Positions 1 through 9,645 of a DNA stretch of 64,000 nucleotides are shown in pieces. The stretch is taken from the NCBI GenBank assembly GCA_038230275.1, contig JBBRNO010000018.1, positions 1 to 64,000 of the forward strand, given 5' to 3'. The notes below the pieces were generated by a model, which worked only from the letters and a program-made list of their open reading frames with translations, had not been told where the DNA came from and did no database searches. Both the position numbers and the translations under genes were made by a program. Numbering within the stretch: position 1 is the first letter of the stretch; each line of letters opens with the position of its first letter. The DNA comes from JANXXV01 sp038230275 (GTDB lineage: Bacteria; Acidobacteriota; Terriglobia; Bryobacterales; Bryobacteraceae).

Positions 1-136
1 CCCTCGGCTGACTCCACCGATTGTCCGCTCACCGTTAACTCACCCGCCGGGTGAGCCGGTTGCAACCCCAATTTTTCGTCCATGTCCTAATGTAATAACA
101 CTCTCCGGGCACCCGACGGAATTCCAACTGCCGAAT

Positions 137-799
137 TTAGGCATAAGGATAGCTCTCGGATGATGGGCGCTCCTCGAGGACAGCGGCGGAGCCGTGGAAT
201 ACGACGAAGCCGTTCGATGTGCGCTGCCCCCGCGCCTCGGCTCCTTTGATGCGGCAAAAGAGTACGCCACCCGGCTGAGATTGCGCGGCGGGCTGAGCGA
301 TCGGCGCGAGAATGTCTGAGCCGAGGACAGGAAGAAGCTGCCGAATGCGAGATAGAAATACTTCCATGTCTTCCCGGTCCGATTCGGGAAGCTTCGAGCC
401 GCCAGCCTGATTTTGTTCGAGCGTAAACCTGTTGATCTGACCTGCTTCGGCGAGCAGGCGACTCTCGAGATACCTCACATGCGCTTTGGTCAAATTCTCA
501 TCCTTGCTGACAAAGACGATAGCTGAAACCCAAAATTCCTTTGCCTTGTGTTGCCTGAGTCGGTCGCGAACGATCTCCGCTTCCCCGATGTAAGCACGGG
601 GTGCATTCGAATGTGGGTCGGTGCCAATGAGGATATAGACTCCGGCCTTCTCGAGCTCCTCACGAGCCAGAAGCTCGTCCAGTTCAGTGCGGGGTGCGGC
701 AACAGCCTTGCCTGTCCAATTTGAAATTTCGGCAGTGCGCAAACTCTTCGCGCCTCCGCGGGGCAGAAACAGTTTGATGGTCGCCGATGTCATATGCAC
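137..799 (-). CDS. GIY-YIG nuclease-like protein with shortened C-terminal domain
   Basis: A 220-residue protein with a GIY-YIG fold signature near residues 52-72 (GVYIL followed by AYIG), then an LRQH helix and an ESRLL segment where the family has its Arg and Glu. The last ~40 residues (GFVVFHGSAAVLEE) look like the start of a DUF4357-type domain, which in related proteins runs on for another ~50 residues. Here the frame stops straight after SESYPYA, and neither alternative frame in the 136 bases below it restores the domain. Such proteins are usually annotated as GIY-YIG nucleases of unknown role. The truncation may be natural or a decay product. It stands alone, with no obvious partner. 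Confidence 0.75.
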   Translation of the reverse strand: MHMTSATIKLFLPRGGAKSLRTAEISNWTGKAVAAPRTELDELLAREELEKAGVYILIGTDPHSNAPRAYIGEAEIVRDRLRQHKAKEFWVSAIVFVSKDENLTKAHVRYLESRLLAEAGQINRFTLEQNQAGGSKLPESDREDMEVFLSRIRQLLPVLGSDILAPIAQPAAQSQPGGVLFCRIKGAEARGQRTSNGFVVFHGSAAVLEERPSSESYPYA

Positions 800-900
800 A
801 TTAGCTGGGTAAGATCTATCGCGACTTATCTACGCTTTATGCGGGCGCAAAAGCCCGCAGCTTTATTCTGACTCGTCGAGGGGGCATCGGCCTCATGATC

Positions 901-3282
901 TCAATGAGCGGCGCTGCTGAGCGTGGTGCCTTTTGCTTTCACCTTTAGCAGGATTGGCTGGACGGCGGCGTAGGAGCTGTCGAGGCCGGAGCGGGTTTCG
1001 ACTTTACCTGAGACGTAGATCATCTGTTCGATGGGCTCGGCGCTGGGCAGGGCTTCGATGGTGAAGCTGCGCTGGGTTTGTTCTTCGGTGATGAGTACGC
1101 CGTTAAGGCCGACGTCTGGGACGCGGACGCGGGGCGGCAGGTTGCGCACCTCCACCGGGACGCGGCCGCCGAAGCCATTCTGACGGAGGATGCTGACCAG
1201 GACCTCGGCACTGCCGCCGGCTTCGAGGGTGACTTCCTTCGTTTGCGCGGTCATGAGGATGTCAGGCTTGGGCATCAGGGCGATCAGCTTCAGGTTGTCA
1301 TCGGGATTGGCGTAGTGCGCCAGTGTTTCCGTGCCTGCGGTAGCCTTGCCCAAGACCTTCAGCGGGGCCGCTGTTTCCAGCTTGGCGGATTCCTCGGCGG
1401 ACAGCAGAATTGTCGTCGCGATCTGATTGGGCATGATCACGCCGGTGGTCGCTTTCAACCCCTTGGGCAGGCCTTCCAGAGCTATGTCGATCTTGCCGTC
1501 AAAGCCGTCCTTGCGGAACGCCGTGACCGTGATGGGGATGGTGCCGCCCACGGGTATGTTTGGATTTTTTGGGTTCACCGCTAAGCGGAAGTCGGGCCTG
1601 GGAGCGCGGATGTTCAGGCGGTATGCGTAGTCATCGCCTCCCATGCCGCGGACATCGCGGATCTTGACGTAGTAGTCGGCTTCAGCGGGTGCGGTGAAGG
1701 CCAGCAGCGAATCCTTGCCGAAGCCGGGGCCGCCGTCGTCATTACGATAGTAGAGCCGGACGATGGGCAGTCCGTTGGGCGTGAACTGTTTGCCCGCCGG
1801 ATGAATTTGCACCTTGTAAACCGGGTGGTCCATGGCCTGGGTTTCGGAACTGGTGCCGAAGTAGGCGATACGCTGGCCGCCGAACGACTCGGCGCTGATG
1901 TCCGCGTCGGGCTGGAGGGGCATGGACTCCACGCGGCAGATTTCGTTGCCGATCATGAAGTAGTCGCCGGCTTCGAAACCGGTGTAGGAGGCGAGGCGGA
2001 TGCCTTTGGACGCCGAGTCATGATCGCGGAGAACGGTGGAGGTTTCCATGATGGAGCGGACGGTGGCCATTTCAATGGGATTGCCCTTGGCGTCTACCAC
2101 TTCGATGATGGAATCGAGTTCGGAATCGAGGCGCTTGGCGATTACTTCGAACATCAGCTTCTCGTTTTTGTGGGCGTGGAAGCGAAAGTAGTTTTCCGTC
2201 TTGATGCGGCCGTTGATTGTGACTGGGAACGTGACGGGCTGCGCGGAGGCTAGTGAGGTGTTGGTTCCCGCGGACATCACTTCCGGGTCGCGGCCGATGG
2301 CCAGCTTCACTTCGTTGAACGATGCGCCCGCCTTGAACTGGGGACGCACCTTCATGACGTCTTCTTCACCGGGCTTAGGTTCGCCCTTCACCTGAATGCT
2401 GGTCTTGCCCAATTGATAGCCCTTGAGCGTGAGATCGGCCGCCTTGCCGGCTTGCACGCCTAGCGGGAACGCGGAGGTGACCAACGGGAAGCTGCCTACT
2501 TTGATGCGGTAGGTATGGCTGGCGCGGCCGCTTTGCTGATAGTCGGCTACGCGGATGTAGTATGTCCCGGCCTTGTCGAACTTATGAGTGAAGTTGACGG
2601 TATCGTTGCCGCCGTCTTCTCCGAAGGTGCGGACCGCGGTCTGGTCTTCGCGGAGAATGGAGATCACCGGCTGCAGAGTGGAGCCGATGGTCATGCCCCC
2701 GTTTTCGAACACCAACTGCTCGCCGGCTTTGGCTGTGATCTTGTAGAAGTCTACGTCGCCGGGCTTCCCGATGTCCCCTACCAGGATTGTGGGGAGATAG
2801 GTTTCGAAGGCCTCTTCGGGCGTGTTGTTCGGTTCGCGATCGGGGCTCTCGCCATAGTAGGGCTCGACTAAGAAACGGCCTTCCGGACTGGTGCCCAGCG
2901 GATTCTGGAGGCGGAAGTTTACCGGGCCGATGGCGGCTTCGGGGCTGATGTCCACTTCCACGGTGACTTGATTGCGCGGAGGCAGAGGGCCTAGATCGAC
3001 GCTGGAGACACCGCCGTTGGAACCCAGGCGGATGTCTGAGAGGTCGGGCAGTTCCTTGACGCGGAGGATCTTGCCTTTCACTCCGGCGCGGTCGAAGTAG
3101 ATGGCGCTGGCGCTGCCCAGGTTGAGGCCTTCCACCGTCATCTCCACGGTGGTGCCGCGGGCGATGCCTCGGGGAGAGATGGCGTTGATGGTGGGCGGCG
3201 TGGTGCGGTTGCCGGAGGGGGAATCGGTGTCGGCTGCCAGGGCTGCGATGGTGAAGGCGAGTGCAAAGAATATCGGTTTCAT
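901..3282 (-). CDS. Secreted PPC-domain protein of cytochrome operon 1
   Basis: A 793-residue exported protein: signal peptide at residues 1-17 (MKPIFFALAFTIAALAA), an IPT/TIG-like Ig fold at about 30-110, a bacterial pre-peptidase C-terminal (PPC) domain at about 145-265 (PNNTPEEA start, GDVDFYKI core, GTYYIRVADY end), a second PPC-like region near 345-565 and Ig-like repeats after that. PPC domains are beta-sandwich modules of secreted proteins; no enzyme domain is visible. It is the last gene of a four-gene operon, and its ATG overlaps the stop of the WD40-cytochrome gene by 4 bases. Acidobacterial and planctomycete relatives sit beside DUF1549/DUF1553 proteins. Role unknown, probably part of a periplasmic or cell-surface assembly. 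Confidence 0.85.
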   Translation of the reverse strand: MKPIFFALAFTIAALAADTDSPSGNRTTPPTINAISPRGIARGTTVEMTVEGLNLGSASAIYFDRAGVKGKILRVKELPDLSDIRLGSNGGVSSVDLGPLPPRNQVTVEVDISPEAAIGPVNFRLQNPLGTSPEGRFLVEPYYGESPDREPNNTPEEAFETYLPTILVGDIGKPGDVDFYKITAKAGEQLVFENGGMTIGSTLQPVISILREDQTAVRTFGEDGGNDTVNFTHKFDKAGTYYIRVADYQQSGRASHTYRIKVGSFPLVTSAFPLGVQAGKAADLTLKGYQLGKTSIQVKGEPKPGEEDVMKVRPQFKAGASFNEVKLAIGRDPEVMSAGTNTSLASAQPVTFPVTINGRIKTENYFRFHAHKNEKLMFEVIAKRLDSELDSIIEVVDAKGNPIEMATVRSIMETSTVLRDHDSASKGIRLASYTGFEAGDYFMIGNEICRVESMPLQPDADISAESFGGQRIAYFGTSSETQAMDHPVYKVQIHPAGKQFTPNGLPIVRLYYRNDDGGPGFGKDSLLAFTAPAEADYYVKIRDVRGMGGDDYAYRLNIRAPRPDFRLAVNPKNPNIPVGGTIPITVTAFRKDGFDGKIDIALEGLPKGLKATTGVIMPNQIATTILLSAEESAKLETAAPLKVLGKATAGTETLAHYANPDDNLKLIALMPKPDILMTAQTKEVTLEAGGSAEVLVSILRQNGFGGRVPVEVRNLPPRVRVPDVGLNGVLITEEQTQRSFTIEALPSAEPIEQMIYVSGKVETRSGLDSSYAAVQPILLKVKAKGTTLSSAAH

Positions 3283-4571
3283 TCGGCTTTCTCCGTGGCT
3301 GATGGTGGGGCCACTGTGTCGTATATGGTGAAGGTTCCGTCGAAGCGGCCGGCGGCGAAGGTTCTGCTGTCCGGGGCGAATTCCAGGGCGTACGTCCAGT
3401 CGGATTGTCCGGCTATTGTTTTGATTTCGGCCAGGTCGGAGGCGCGGAAAACCTTGATGGTCCTGTCGGCGGAGGAGGAGACTAACGTCTTGCCGTCCGG
3501 GGACCAGGCCAGCTTTAAGACTGCGTCTTCGTGGGCGATCAGGGTGTTCAGGAGCTTGCCGGATTTCTCGCCCAGGGACCAGATGCGGATGCTTTTATCG
3601 ATACCCGCGGCGGCGACACGTTTGCCTGTTGGGTCGATGGCGATGGTGTTGATTCCATCGGTGGGTTCGCCGAAGGTGTAGAGGCGTTCGCCAGTGGCGG
3701 GATTCCAGATTTTGACGGTGCGGTCGGCGGCTCCGGAGATCAGTTGCTTGCCGTCGGGCGTGAAGGCTAGGGCATAAACGGCGTCGATGTGATCTTTCAG
3801 CGTACGGATTTCCTTGCCGGTTTGTACATCCCAGAGCTTGATTAGTTTGTCGTAGCTGGAGGTGGCGATGGACTTGCCGTCCGGGGAGAAGGCTACGGCG
3901 TAGATGCAGTCGGCGTGGCCGTTGATGGTGGTTAGAACTTTACGCTGATCGACGTCCCAGATTTTGACTTCGCCTTTTCGGGCTGGAAGGCCGCCGGCGG
4001 CCGCCAGGAGTTTGCCGTCTTTGGAGAACGCGACGGAACGGACTGTTTCCGCGTGGCCGGTCAGTGTTGCTACCGGCTTGTTGGCTGCGTCAACCAGGCG
4101 AACCTCTTTGTAGCCGGCGATGGCGATCAGCTTGCCGTCCGGACTGTAATCCAGCGCGAAGATCTGCGGCTTGAGGAGAGCTTTCGGTTTGATGGAGGGG
4201 GCTGCCTCGGCGGACATGACGGGGTGCTCGCCCGGGGCTGGGGCCTTCGCGCCCGCATCGATCCAAAGCCTGACGGCTTCAATTTCACCGGCTGCCAGTT
4301 TGGGTCCGCCCATGGGCATTAGCGGTTTCGATTCGCCGGTGAGCATGGTGTAGAGGCGGGATTCGCCGCTTTTGCCGGGCACTACGATGGTGCCGTGATT
4401 GCCGCCGGTTTGGATTCCCTCCCACGTTTCCAGGTCGAGGCTGCCCATTTTTACGCTGGCGGCGTGGCATCCGGAACAGTTTTTGGCGAAGATGGGAGCT
4501 ACGTCTTTGGTGAAGGACTGGGCTTGGGCCGCGGCGGCTAGCAGCAATAACGTTGTGATGGATCGCGTCAT
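3279..4571 (-). CDS. Planctomycete-type cytochrome c fused to WD40 repeats (operon 1)
   Basis: A 430-residue exported protein. After a signal peptide (MTRSITTLLLLAAAAQAQ) comes a planctomycete-type cytochrome c domain with a CSGCH haem site at residues 32-36 and a candidate distal Met in PLMPMGG near 86. From about 130 to the end there are seven WD40 blades with recurring SPDGK and IKLWD-type motifs, expected to form a beta-propeller. I place the start at the ATG at 4571, one base after the upstream stop (TAAcATG), because this exposes the signal peptide; an upstream ATG would only add coding sequence of the neighbour read in another frame. Likely a periplasmic haem protein acting with the two co-transcribed large partners. 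Confidence 0.9.
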   Translation of the reverse strand: MTRSITTLLLLAAAAQAQSFTKDVAPIFAKNCSGCHAASVKMGSLDLETWEGIQTGGNHGTIVVPGKSGESRLYTMLTGESKPLMPMGGPKLAAGEIEAVRLWIDAGAKAPAPGEHPVMSAEAAPSIKPKALLKPQIFALDYSPDGKLIAIAGYKEVRLVDAANKPVATLTGHAETVRSVAFSKDGKLLAAAGGLPARKGEVKIWDVDQRKVLTTINGHADCIYAVAFSPDGKSIATSSYDKLIKLWDVQTGKEIRTLKDHIDAVYALAFTPDGKQLISGAADRTVKIWNPATGERLYTFGEPTDGINTIAIDPTGKRVAAAGIDKSIRIWSLGEKSGKLLNTLIAHEDAVLKLAWSPDGKTLVSSSADRTIKVFRASDLAEIKTIAGQSDWTYALEFAPDSRTFAAGRFDGTFTIYDTVAPPSATEKAE

Positions 4572-4572
4572 G

Positions 4573-6987
4573 TTAGTGGTTGAACATGAACTCTTTACTG
4601 GTAAGCATGGCCCAGACCATGTCCTGCAAAGCTTGCTCGCGTGATTCTTTCTGCGTGTTGCTGCGGGCCTTTTGCAGCATGCCACCGAGCTCCGTTTTCT
4701 CGGCTTCGCTGGGGTAGCGGCCAAAGGCGCTGAGCGTCATGTGTTCGACGATTCGCGTGTCCGAGAGGCCGAGCTTTAGCAGTAACGCGATGTAGCCGTC
4801 GGGATTGCTCAGCTTCTTGTTCAGCGTGTCGCCGTTGATGACGTGGAGCGCCTGGCTGATGGTTGGGTCAACCGAGCGTTCGGACGAATCGCAGATATTT
4901 CTCGCTGGACGTCCGAAGACATTCAGGAATTGCGAGACTACTTGCGTATCGGGTAATTGCAGTGCGCGTGTGCCTGCGGGATAGCCTGCGAATGCCGTGG
5001 GAACGCCGGTGACCTGCGACATGGAATCGAGCAGTACTTCGGCGGGCAGGCGCTTGATGATGTACTTCGAGTAGAACTTCTTGTCGTCCTGATTGGTGGC
5101 GTTCGCCTCAGAGGCGAGCTGATAGGTGGTGGAGTTCATCACCGTGCGGATCAGGTATTTGATGTCGAAGTTGTGGTCCACGAAATCCTTGGCCAGGGCG
5201 GCGAAGAGGTCTTCGTTCGAAGCTGGATTTGTGGCGCGCACATCGTCGATTGGATCGACCAAACCGCGGCCCATGAAGTTTCCGAAGACACGGTTGACTA
5301 TGGATCGGGAGAAGTAATCGTTCTTGGGACTGGTTAGCCAATTGGCGAAAGGCACGCGGCGGTCGGCCTGACTTTCGATGGAGAGTGGCGTTCCGTCTAA
5401 TGGCGTGGGCGCCAGGGGACGGAGTAGCCGGGGATGATTGATGTCGCCTGAAGTCTTGGCGAAGATGACCGAGTCGCCGGGGTCGGATCCATTCTTGATG
5501 CCTACGCGGGCGAACATGTTGGCCATCTGGAAATATTGCTTTTGCGTCCATTTTTCGAGCGGGTGATTGTGGCAGCGGGCGCAGGTCAGCCGTTGGCCCA
5601 GGAAGGCTTGGGTGGTGTTCTCCGTCAGGTCGATGATGTCTTTATGCAGGATGAAATAGTTGAGCGCGCCGTTCTGACGAGTGCTTCCGCTGCTGGTGAA
5701 AATCTCGCGGGCGAATTCGTCCCAGTGCTTGTTTTCCTTGACGCTGTCGCGAATCCAGTTGTAGAAGGCGAACATGGCGTTGGGGCGGAGTTTCTTGCTG
5801 GAGACCAGTAGCAGGTCCGACCACTTATATGTCCAGTAGTCCACGTATTCATCGCGTTCCAGAAGCGCGTCAATCATCTTCTTGCGCTTGCCGGGAGACT
5901 TGTCGTTGATGTACTGCTCTACTTCTTCGGCCGTGGGAAGAATACCGGCGGCGTCGAGGTAGGCGCGACGAATGAAGACGGAGTCGCTGGCGATGGGAGA
6001 GGGCGCGATGTTCAGACTTTTGAGTTTGGCGATTACGAATTCATCAATGTAATTGTTGCGCGGATATTTGGTGTAGACGTCTGGATTGACCTGGTTGTTA
6101 TAAGGCGATGTCAGGGTGGCGTACAGGACGCGGCTGGAGTACCAGAGGGTTACGGCAGCTTCGCCGTTGCCGGTCATTTTGACCAGGCCGTTATCGTCGA
6201 CGGTGGCCACGCCTTCATTGTTCGAGGTGTACTTCACCCATCGGGTTACATCGTCGATGGTGCCGTCCGTATACTTGGCGCGGACTACCAACTGTTGTTC
6301 CTGGCCGGGTTTCAGGATTGCTCTCTTGGGATAGATTTCCAGCGACGCTACTTCTTTATCCTTTGAACTTGGGGGTGGCGTGCCTGCGGCGATCCATTCG
6401 GAGATTACGCGGTATTCCAGGGAGTTTACGGCGAAACGCTTGCCGCCACCGTGGCCGATGGTGGCGGTGGGTTTCTGCAGGATCAGGCTGGCTGCGGGTT
6501 CGGTCATGCTGACGCGGCGGCCTACGGATTGGCGCGTTAGCATGTCGTAATCCAGGTCCGGATCGTAGCCGCGGAGGGTTAGCTTGAAGCCGTTCTTGCC
6601 AGCCAGGGCCCCGTGGCAGGCGCCTTGATTACAGCCCGCTTTGGTCATCACCGGAATTACGTGATTGCGAAAGCTCCAGGTGAACGGGGCGTGGGAGTTC
6701 TTGACGGTTACGTGTACTTTGGCCGTGTCCGGGCCGTTGGTGGCGGTGATGTCGGCTTCGCCATCGCTCACCGGTTTTAGAAGTCCGGTGGCGTCGACGG
6801 AGGCTACTTTGGGGTTGCTGCTGGTCCATGTGGACTGGCGCGTTTGATCCTGTTGGAAGGTGCCTGTGGTGGACTCGGCTATCAATTGCTGGCGGGATTC
6901 CGGATTGGTTAGCGATGGCGCGGGCGGGAAGATGGTGAGGCTTGCCGCCGAGACGCCGATGGGGAGCAGGAAGAGGAATAATTTCAT
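4573..6987 (-). CDS. DUF1549/DUF1553 (PSD1-type) cytochrome protein with Big_2 domain (operon 1)
   Basis: An 804-residue exported protein. Order: signal peptide (1-15), a bacterial Ig-like group 2 domain (about 17-95), an atypical haem motif CNQGACH (CX4CH, 119-125), a second Ig-like stretch (about 210-290), DUF1549 (about 320-520) holding a canonical CARCH at 469-473, and DUF1553 (about 560-800). This architecture is abundant in Planctomycetes and Solibacter-type Acidobacteria; the biochemical function is not established. Its ATG overlaps the DUF1501 stop (ATGA) and its stop lies one base from the next start, so the four genes are translationally coupled. Haem binding and periplasmic location are inferred from the motifs and signal peptide. 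Confidence 0.9.
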   Translation of the reverse strand: MKLFLFLLPIGVSAASLTIFPPAPSLTNPESRQQLIAESTTGTFQQDQTRQSTWTSSNPKVASVDATGLLKPVSDGEADITATNGPDTAKVHVTVKNSHAPFTWSFRNHVIPVMTKAGCNQGACHGALAGKNGFKLTLRGYDPDLDYDMLTRQSVGRRVSMTEPAASLILQKPTATIGHGGGKRFAVNSLEYRVISEWIAAGTPPPSSKDKEVASLEIYPKRAILKPGQEQQLVVRAKYTDGTIDDVTRWVKYTSNNEGVATVDDNGLVKMTGNGEAAVTLWYSSRVLYATLTSPYNNQVNPDVYTKYPRNNYIDEFVIAKLKSLNIAPSPIASDSVFIRRAYLDAAGILPTAEEVEQYINDKSPGKRKKMIDALLERDEYVDYWTYKWSDLLLVSSKKLRPNAMFAFYNWIRDSVKENKHWDEFAREIFTSSGSTRQNGALNYFILHKDIIDLTENTTQAFLGQRLTCARCHNHPLEKWTQKQYFQMANMFARVGIKNGSDPGDSVIFAKTSGDINHPRLLRPLAPTPLDGTPLSIESQADRRVPFANWLTSPKNDYFSRSIVNRVFGNFMGRGLVDPIDDVRATNPASNEDLFAALAKDFVDHNFDIKYLIRTVMNSTTYQLASEANATNQDDKKFYSKYIIKRLPAEVLLDSMSQVTGVPTAFAGYPAGTRALQLPDTQVVSQFLNVFGRPARNICDSSERSVDPTISQALHVINGDTLNKKLSNPDGYIALLLKLGLSDTRIVEHMTLSAFGRYPSEAEKTELGGMLQKARSNTQKESREQALQDMVWAMLTSKEFMFNH

Positions 6988-8360
6988 GTGAAAAGCTCAG
7001 AGATGGGTTCGATGCCGCGATCTACCAGCGGGATGGGACGGCCGCCGAAGCCGGGCAGTTCGGTCTTCATATCGATACCCAGTCCTTTGAAGATGGTGGC
7101 GGCTACTTCGCCGGGGTTGGTGGGGCGGTCTTTGGGTGCGCCGCCAATTTCGTCGGAGGCTCCCACGATCTGGCCGCCCTTGAGCGGGCCTCCGCCCATG
7201 ATGATGCTCCAGCATTGCGGCCAGTGGTCGCGGCCACCGGCGGGATTTACCTTTGGCGTGCGGCCGAATTCGCCCATTGCCGTTACCATGGTGTTCTTGT
7301 AGAGGCCGCGATCGGTAAGATCTTCGATTAGCGACGAATACGCGTTATCGAACATGGGACCTACCAGATCCTTATAGCAACTGATGGGGCTGAAGGGTTT
7401 GGAGCCGTGGATGTCCCAGGTGATTTCGTCGAACACCGTTTCAAACATGTTCACGGTTACGAAGCGGACGCCAGCTTCAATCATGCGGCGGGCCAGCAGG
7501 CAGCTTTGGCCGAAGCGGTTCATGCCGTACTTTTCGCGGACCTTTTCCGGTTCCTTGTTGAGCTCGAATGCCTCGCGGGCTTTTTGCGACGACATCAGCG
7601 TGTAGGCCTGGTGAAAGGTGGAATCGAGCAGGCGGGCGTCTTGCGACGTCTCAAACATGCTTACGGTTTTGTCCACTTCGGCGCGCCAGTTGCGGCGGCG
7701 ATCTACGCGCATCGCGGTTAGATAATCGGGCGGCAACAGATCGGGGACGCGGAAGTTTGGATCTGAAGGATCGGCGTTTAGGACGAATGGGTCGAAGCTT
7801 TTGCCGAGGTAGCCGGCGTTTTGACCGTGGGGCATGTTGCCGCCGGTGTTGCCGATAGTGCGGGGCAGCAGGACGTGAGCTGGGACATCGCCTTTGGGTC
7901 CTTTGAGTTTACTGAGCACGCAGCCGTAGTGCGGGTGTTCGATTCCGCCTTGGAAGAGCCGCCCGGTCTGCATCATCTGGTGGCCGGTATCGTGAACGGC
8001 GGCGGCGGTGTGATACATGCTGCGGACGATGGAGAACTTGTCCGCGTGGGTGGCCATGCGCGGGAAGTTTTCCGAGATCTCCATGCCGGGGACGTTGGTC
8101 TTGATGGGCTTGAACGGGCCGCGGATTTCGATGGGCGCGTTGGGTTTCATGTCCCAGGTGTCCAGTTGCGAGGGAGCGCCGACGAGCATCAGGAAGATGC
8201 AGTTGACGTCCTTTTGCGGATCCGTTGCCCCTTGGGCCTTGAGGCTGAGAAACTGGGTGAGGCCGAGGCCTAGCATGGAGAGCGAGCCGGCGTGCAGGAA
8301 ATCTCTGCGGCGCAGACCGTCGCAAAACTCAACGGGACGATCGGAATCTAGACGGATCAT
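6984..8360 (-). CDS. DUF1501 family protein, Tat-exported (operon 1)
   Basis: A 458-residue DUF1501 protein, a family distantly related to sulfatases and alkaline phosphatases but without a proven reaction. Residues 18-45 carry a twin-arginine signal (RRRDFLHAG then a hydrophobic run), so export in folded form is expected. Family landmarks visible here are LMLVGAPSQLDTWDMKP near 58-75, GEFGRTPKVNPAGGRDHWP near 365-385 and a C-terminal GFGGRPIPLVDRG. It is the first gene of the operon and overlaps the DUF1549/DUF1553 gene by 4 bases. DUF1501 next to DUF1549/DUF1553 is a recurrent pairing and occurs twice more in this window (23.6-27.5 kb and 31.4-36.2 kb). Confidence 0.9.
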   Translation of the reverse strand: MIRLDSDRPVEFCDGLRRRDFLHAGSLSMLGLGLTQFLSLKAQGATDPQKDVNCIFLMLVGAPSQLDTWDMKPNAPIEIRGPFKPIKTNVPGMEISENFPRMATHADKFSIVRSMYHTAAAVHDTGHQMMQTGRLFQGGIEHPHYGCVLSKLKGPKGDVPAHVLLPRTIGNTGGNMPHGQNAGYLGKSFDPFVLNADPSDPNFRVPDLLPPDYLTAMRVDRRRNWRAEVDKTVSMFETSQDARLLDSTFHQAYTLMSSQKAREAFELNKEPEKVREKYGMNRFGQSCLLARRMIEAGVRFVTVNMFETVFDEITWDIHGSKPFSPISCYKDLVGPMFDNAYSSLIEDLTDRGLYKNTMVTAMGEFGRTPKVNPAGGRDHWPQCWSIIMGGGPLKGGQIVGASDEIGGAPKDRPTNPGEVAATIFKGLGIDMKTELPGFGGRPIPLVDRGIEPISELFT

Positions 8361-8461
8361 TTTTGGTGGGCCCTCCTGCGGGCAGAGGCTATAACGCTAT
8401 TGATTCTATCTCTATGAAACGTTAGCGGCAAGGGAGTAAACTCTGTACGAAGGAGTTTTCC

Positions 8462-9004
8462 ATGGCTGACGCTGACGAACGTCAACTTTCTGGACTGTCG
8501 CCGCACCTCTCGGTTTCGAATGCCGCGCGGGCTGACGATTTCTAGAAGAATGCCTTCGGCGCCGAGGAATTGACGCGGCACGTGGCATGGGTTGGGGCGC
8601 GGTTTAAGCTTTCCGATGAATTTCCGGAGTACTTGGGTGGGAAGCGGTCCGCGCCGGATGCGCTGGGAGGCACAAGGGTGGTGCTTCCTGTGCAGATACC
8701 GGAGGCTGACGCATTTTTCAAAAAGGCCGTTGCGGCGGGTGCGGAAGTGAAAATGCCGCTGATGGACCAATTCCGGGGCGACGGGTATGGGCCGAAGTGG
8801 ATGGTGGAAGACAACGCTTACACGCGGGGCATTCAGGACGGCCATATCACGAATATCCGGAAGATGGCGGCTACGGGGAAATTGATTGTGGCGGGGCCGT
8901 TTTCGGATAACGGGGATCTGCGCGGCGTTTTCATTTTTATGTTGAAGTCGGTGGACGAGGATCCGGCGGTGAAGGCGGGGCGGCTGGTGGATTTGCCGAA
9001 GTAG
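8462..9004 (+). pseudogene. Eroded VOC (PhnB/glyoxalase-like) gene run into a YCII-domain gene
   Basis: Starts at an ATG with a good GGAG site 8 bases upstream. The first 27 codons resemble the start of a PhnB-type VOC protein (LSPHLSVSNAARADDF), then a TAG at 8543-8545 sits where relatives have Tyr in FYKNAFGAEEL. The frame continues after it with VOC sequence (FKLSDEFPEY, LGGTRVVLPV, DAFFKKAVAAGAEV, DQFRGDGYG), apparently missing about ten residues after FGAEELTRH. From about residue 117 it changes to a YCII-type domain (ITNIRKMAATGKLIVAGPF, GDLRGVFIF, DPAVKAGRL). The most economical reading is two neighbouring genes joined by deletion, then an amber mutation. A shorter product from the Met at 8570 is possible but would lack the first VOC strand. 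Confidence 0.75.
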
Positions 9005-9009
9005 ATTGG

Positions 9010-9645
9010 TCATGACGTTATGAGGATTAGTTTGCCGTTGGGTTCCTGGCGGTAACGCTTGGGTTGGGGTGTTGGGGGCGGCGTTTCGGGCTGGTGCGGC
9101 TGCGCCGGGATTGGTTCGGCGGGGGCTGAAACGGTTGGTGGTTCTGGCTGTTGTTCGTTTTGCCGAGCAAAGCCAATTCTGGCCTTCTGGAGTGTTTGCA
9201 GCTCTTTAGAGGCACGGTAGAAGGCGCGGTCGATGCTGGATTCGTAGCGGGCGAGGCGGCAGAAGTTGTCCTGGCCGAGGCTGTCGATGGCGAAGGATTT
9301 GCCTAGGACGCCATCCATTTCCGCTTCGGTGCGCGGCTTTACGGGATAAAAGTGAAGGAAGAGATCCGTTTCGATTTTGGCGATGCGGCGATTGCGCCAG
9401 AAACTGAGGATCATTTTTTCAACGCAGAAGAGTTCGGCGGGGCCTTCAGGTTGATGTTGCTGGTGGAAGGCCAGGCTGAGTTCTGCGAAGGCTTTGTGGT
9501 CTTCGCCGGGGAGAAGGGCGTCGTGAGTTCGGAGGCCGTGGGTCAGGCTGTTGAGGCGCACGGCGGCTTTGCCTTCGACGGTGCGCGGTCCCGTGCTGAG
9601 TTGCGCGTTGCGGCGGTTGGCCGCGGTTTGAGCTGGGGTTGCCAT
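9010..9645 (-). CDS. Conserved acidobacterial hypothetical protein (MATPAQ.. ANRRNAQ type)
   Basis: A 211-residue protein starting MATPAQTAANRRNAQLSTGP followed by RTVEGKAAVRLNSLTHGL, an N-terminal signature I recognise from a large uncharacterised family that is multi-copy in Acidobacteriota and Planctomycetes. The middle (about 60-150) is predicted helical and rich in charged residues; the last 60 residues are a Pro/Gln-rich low-complexity tail. I see no signal peptide, membrane segment or catalytic motif. The ATG at 9645 has an upstream GGAG-like site (AAGGAGTGTAAGC); the frame is open for another 62 codons but that part overlaps the G-rich promoter region and is not family-like. It converges on the VOC/YCII remnant, 5 bases apart. 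Function unknown. Confidence 0.7.
   Translation of the reverse strand: MATPAQTAANRRNAQLSTGPRTVEGKAAVRLNSLTHGLRTHDALLPGEDHKAFAELSLAFHQQHQPEGPAELFCVEKMILSFWRNRRIAKIETDLFLHFYPVKPRTEAEMDGVLGKSFAIDSLGQDNFCRLARYESSIDRAFYRASKELQTLQKARIGFARQNEQQPEPPTVSAPAEPIPAQPHQPETPPPTPQPKRYRQEPNGKLILITS

Noticed and set aside
8357..9013. Long minus-strand open frame opposite the VOC/YCII remnant
   Set aside because: Arg/His/Pro-rich composition without domain similarity; it mirrors real coding on the plus strand.
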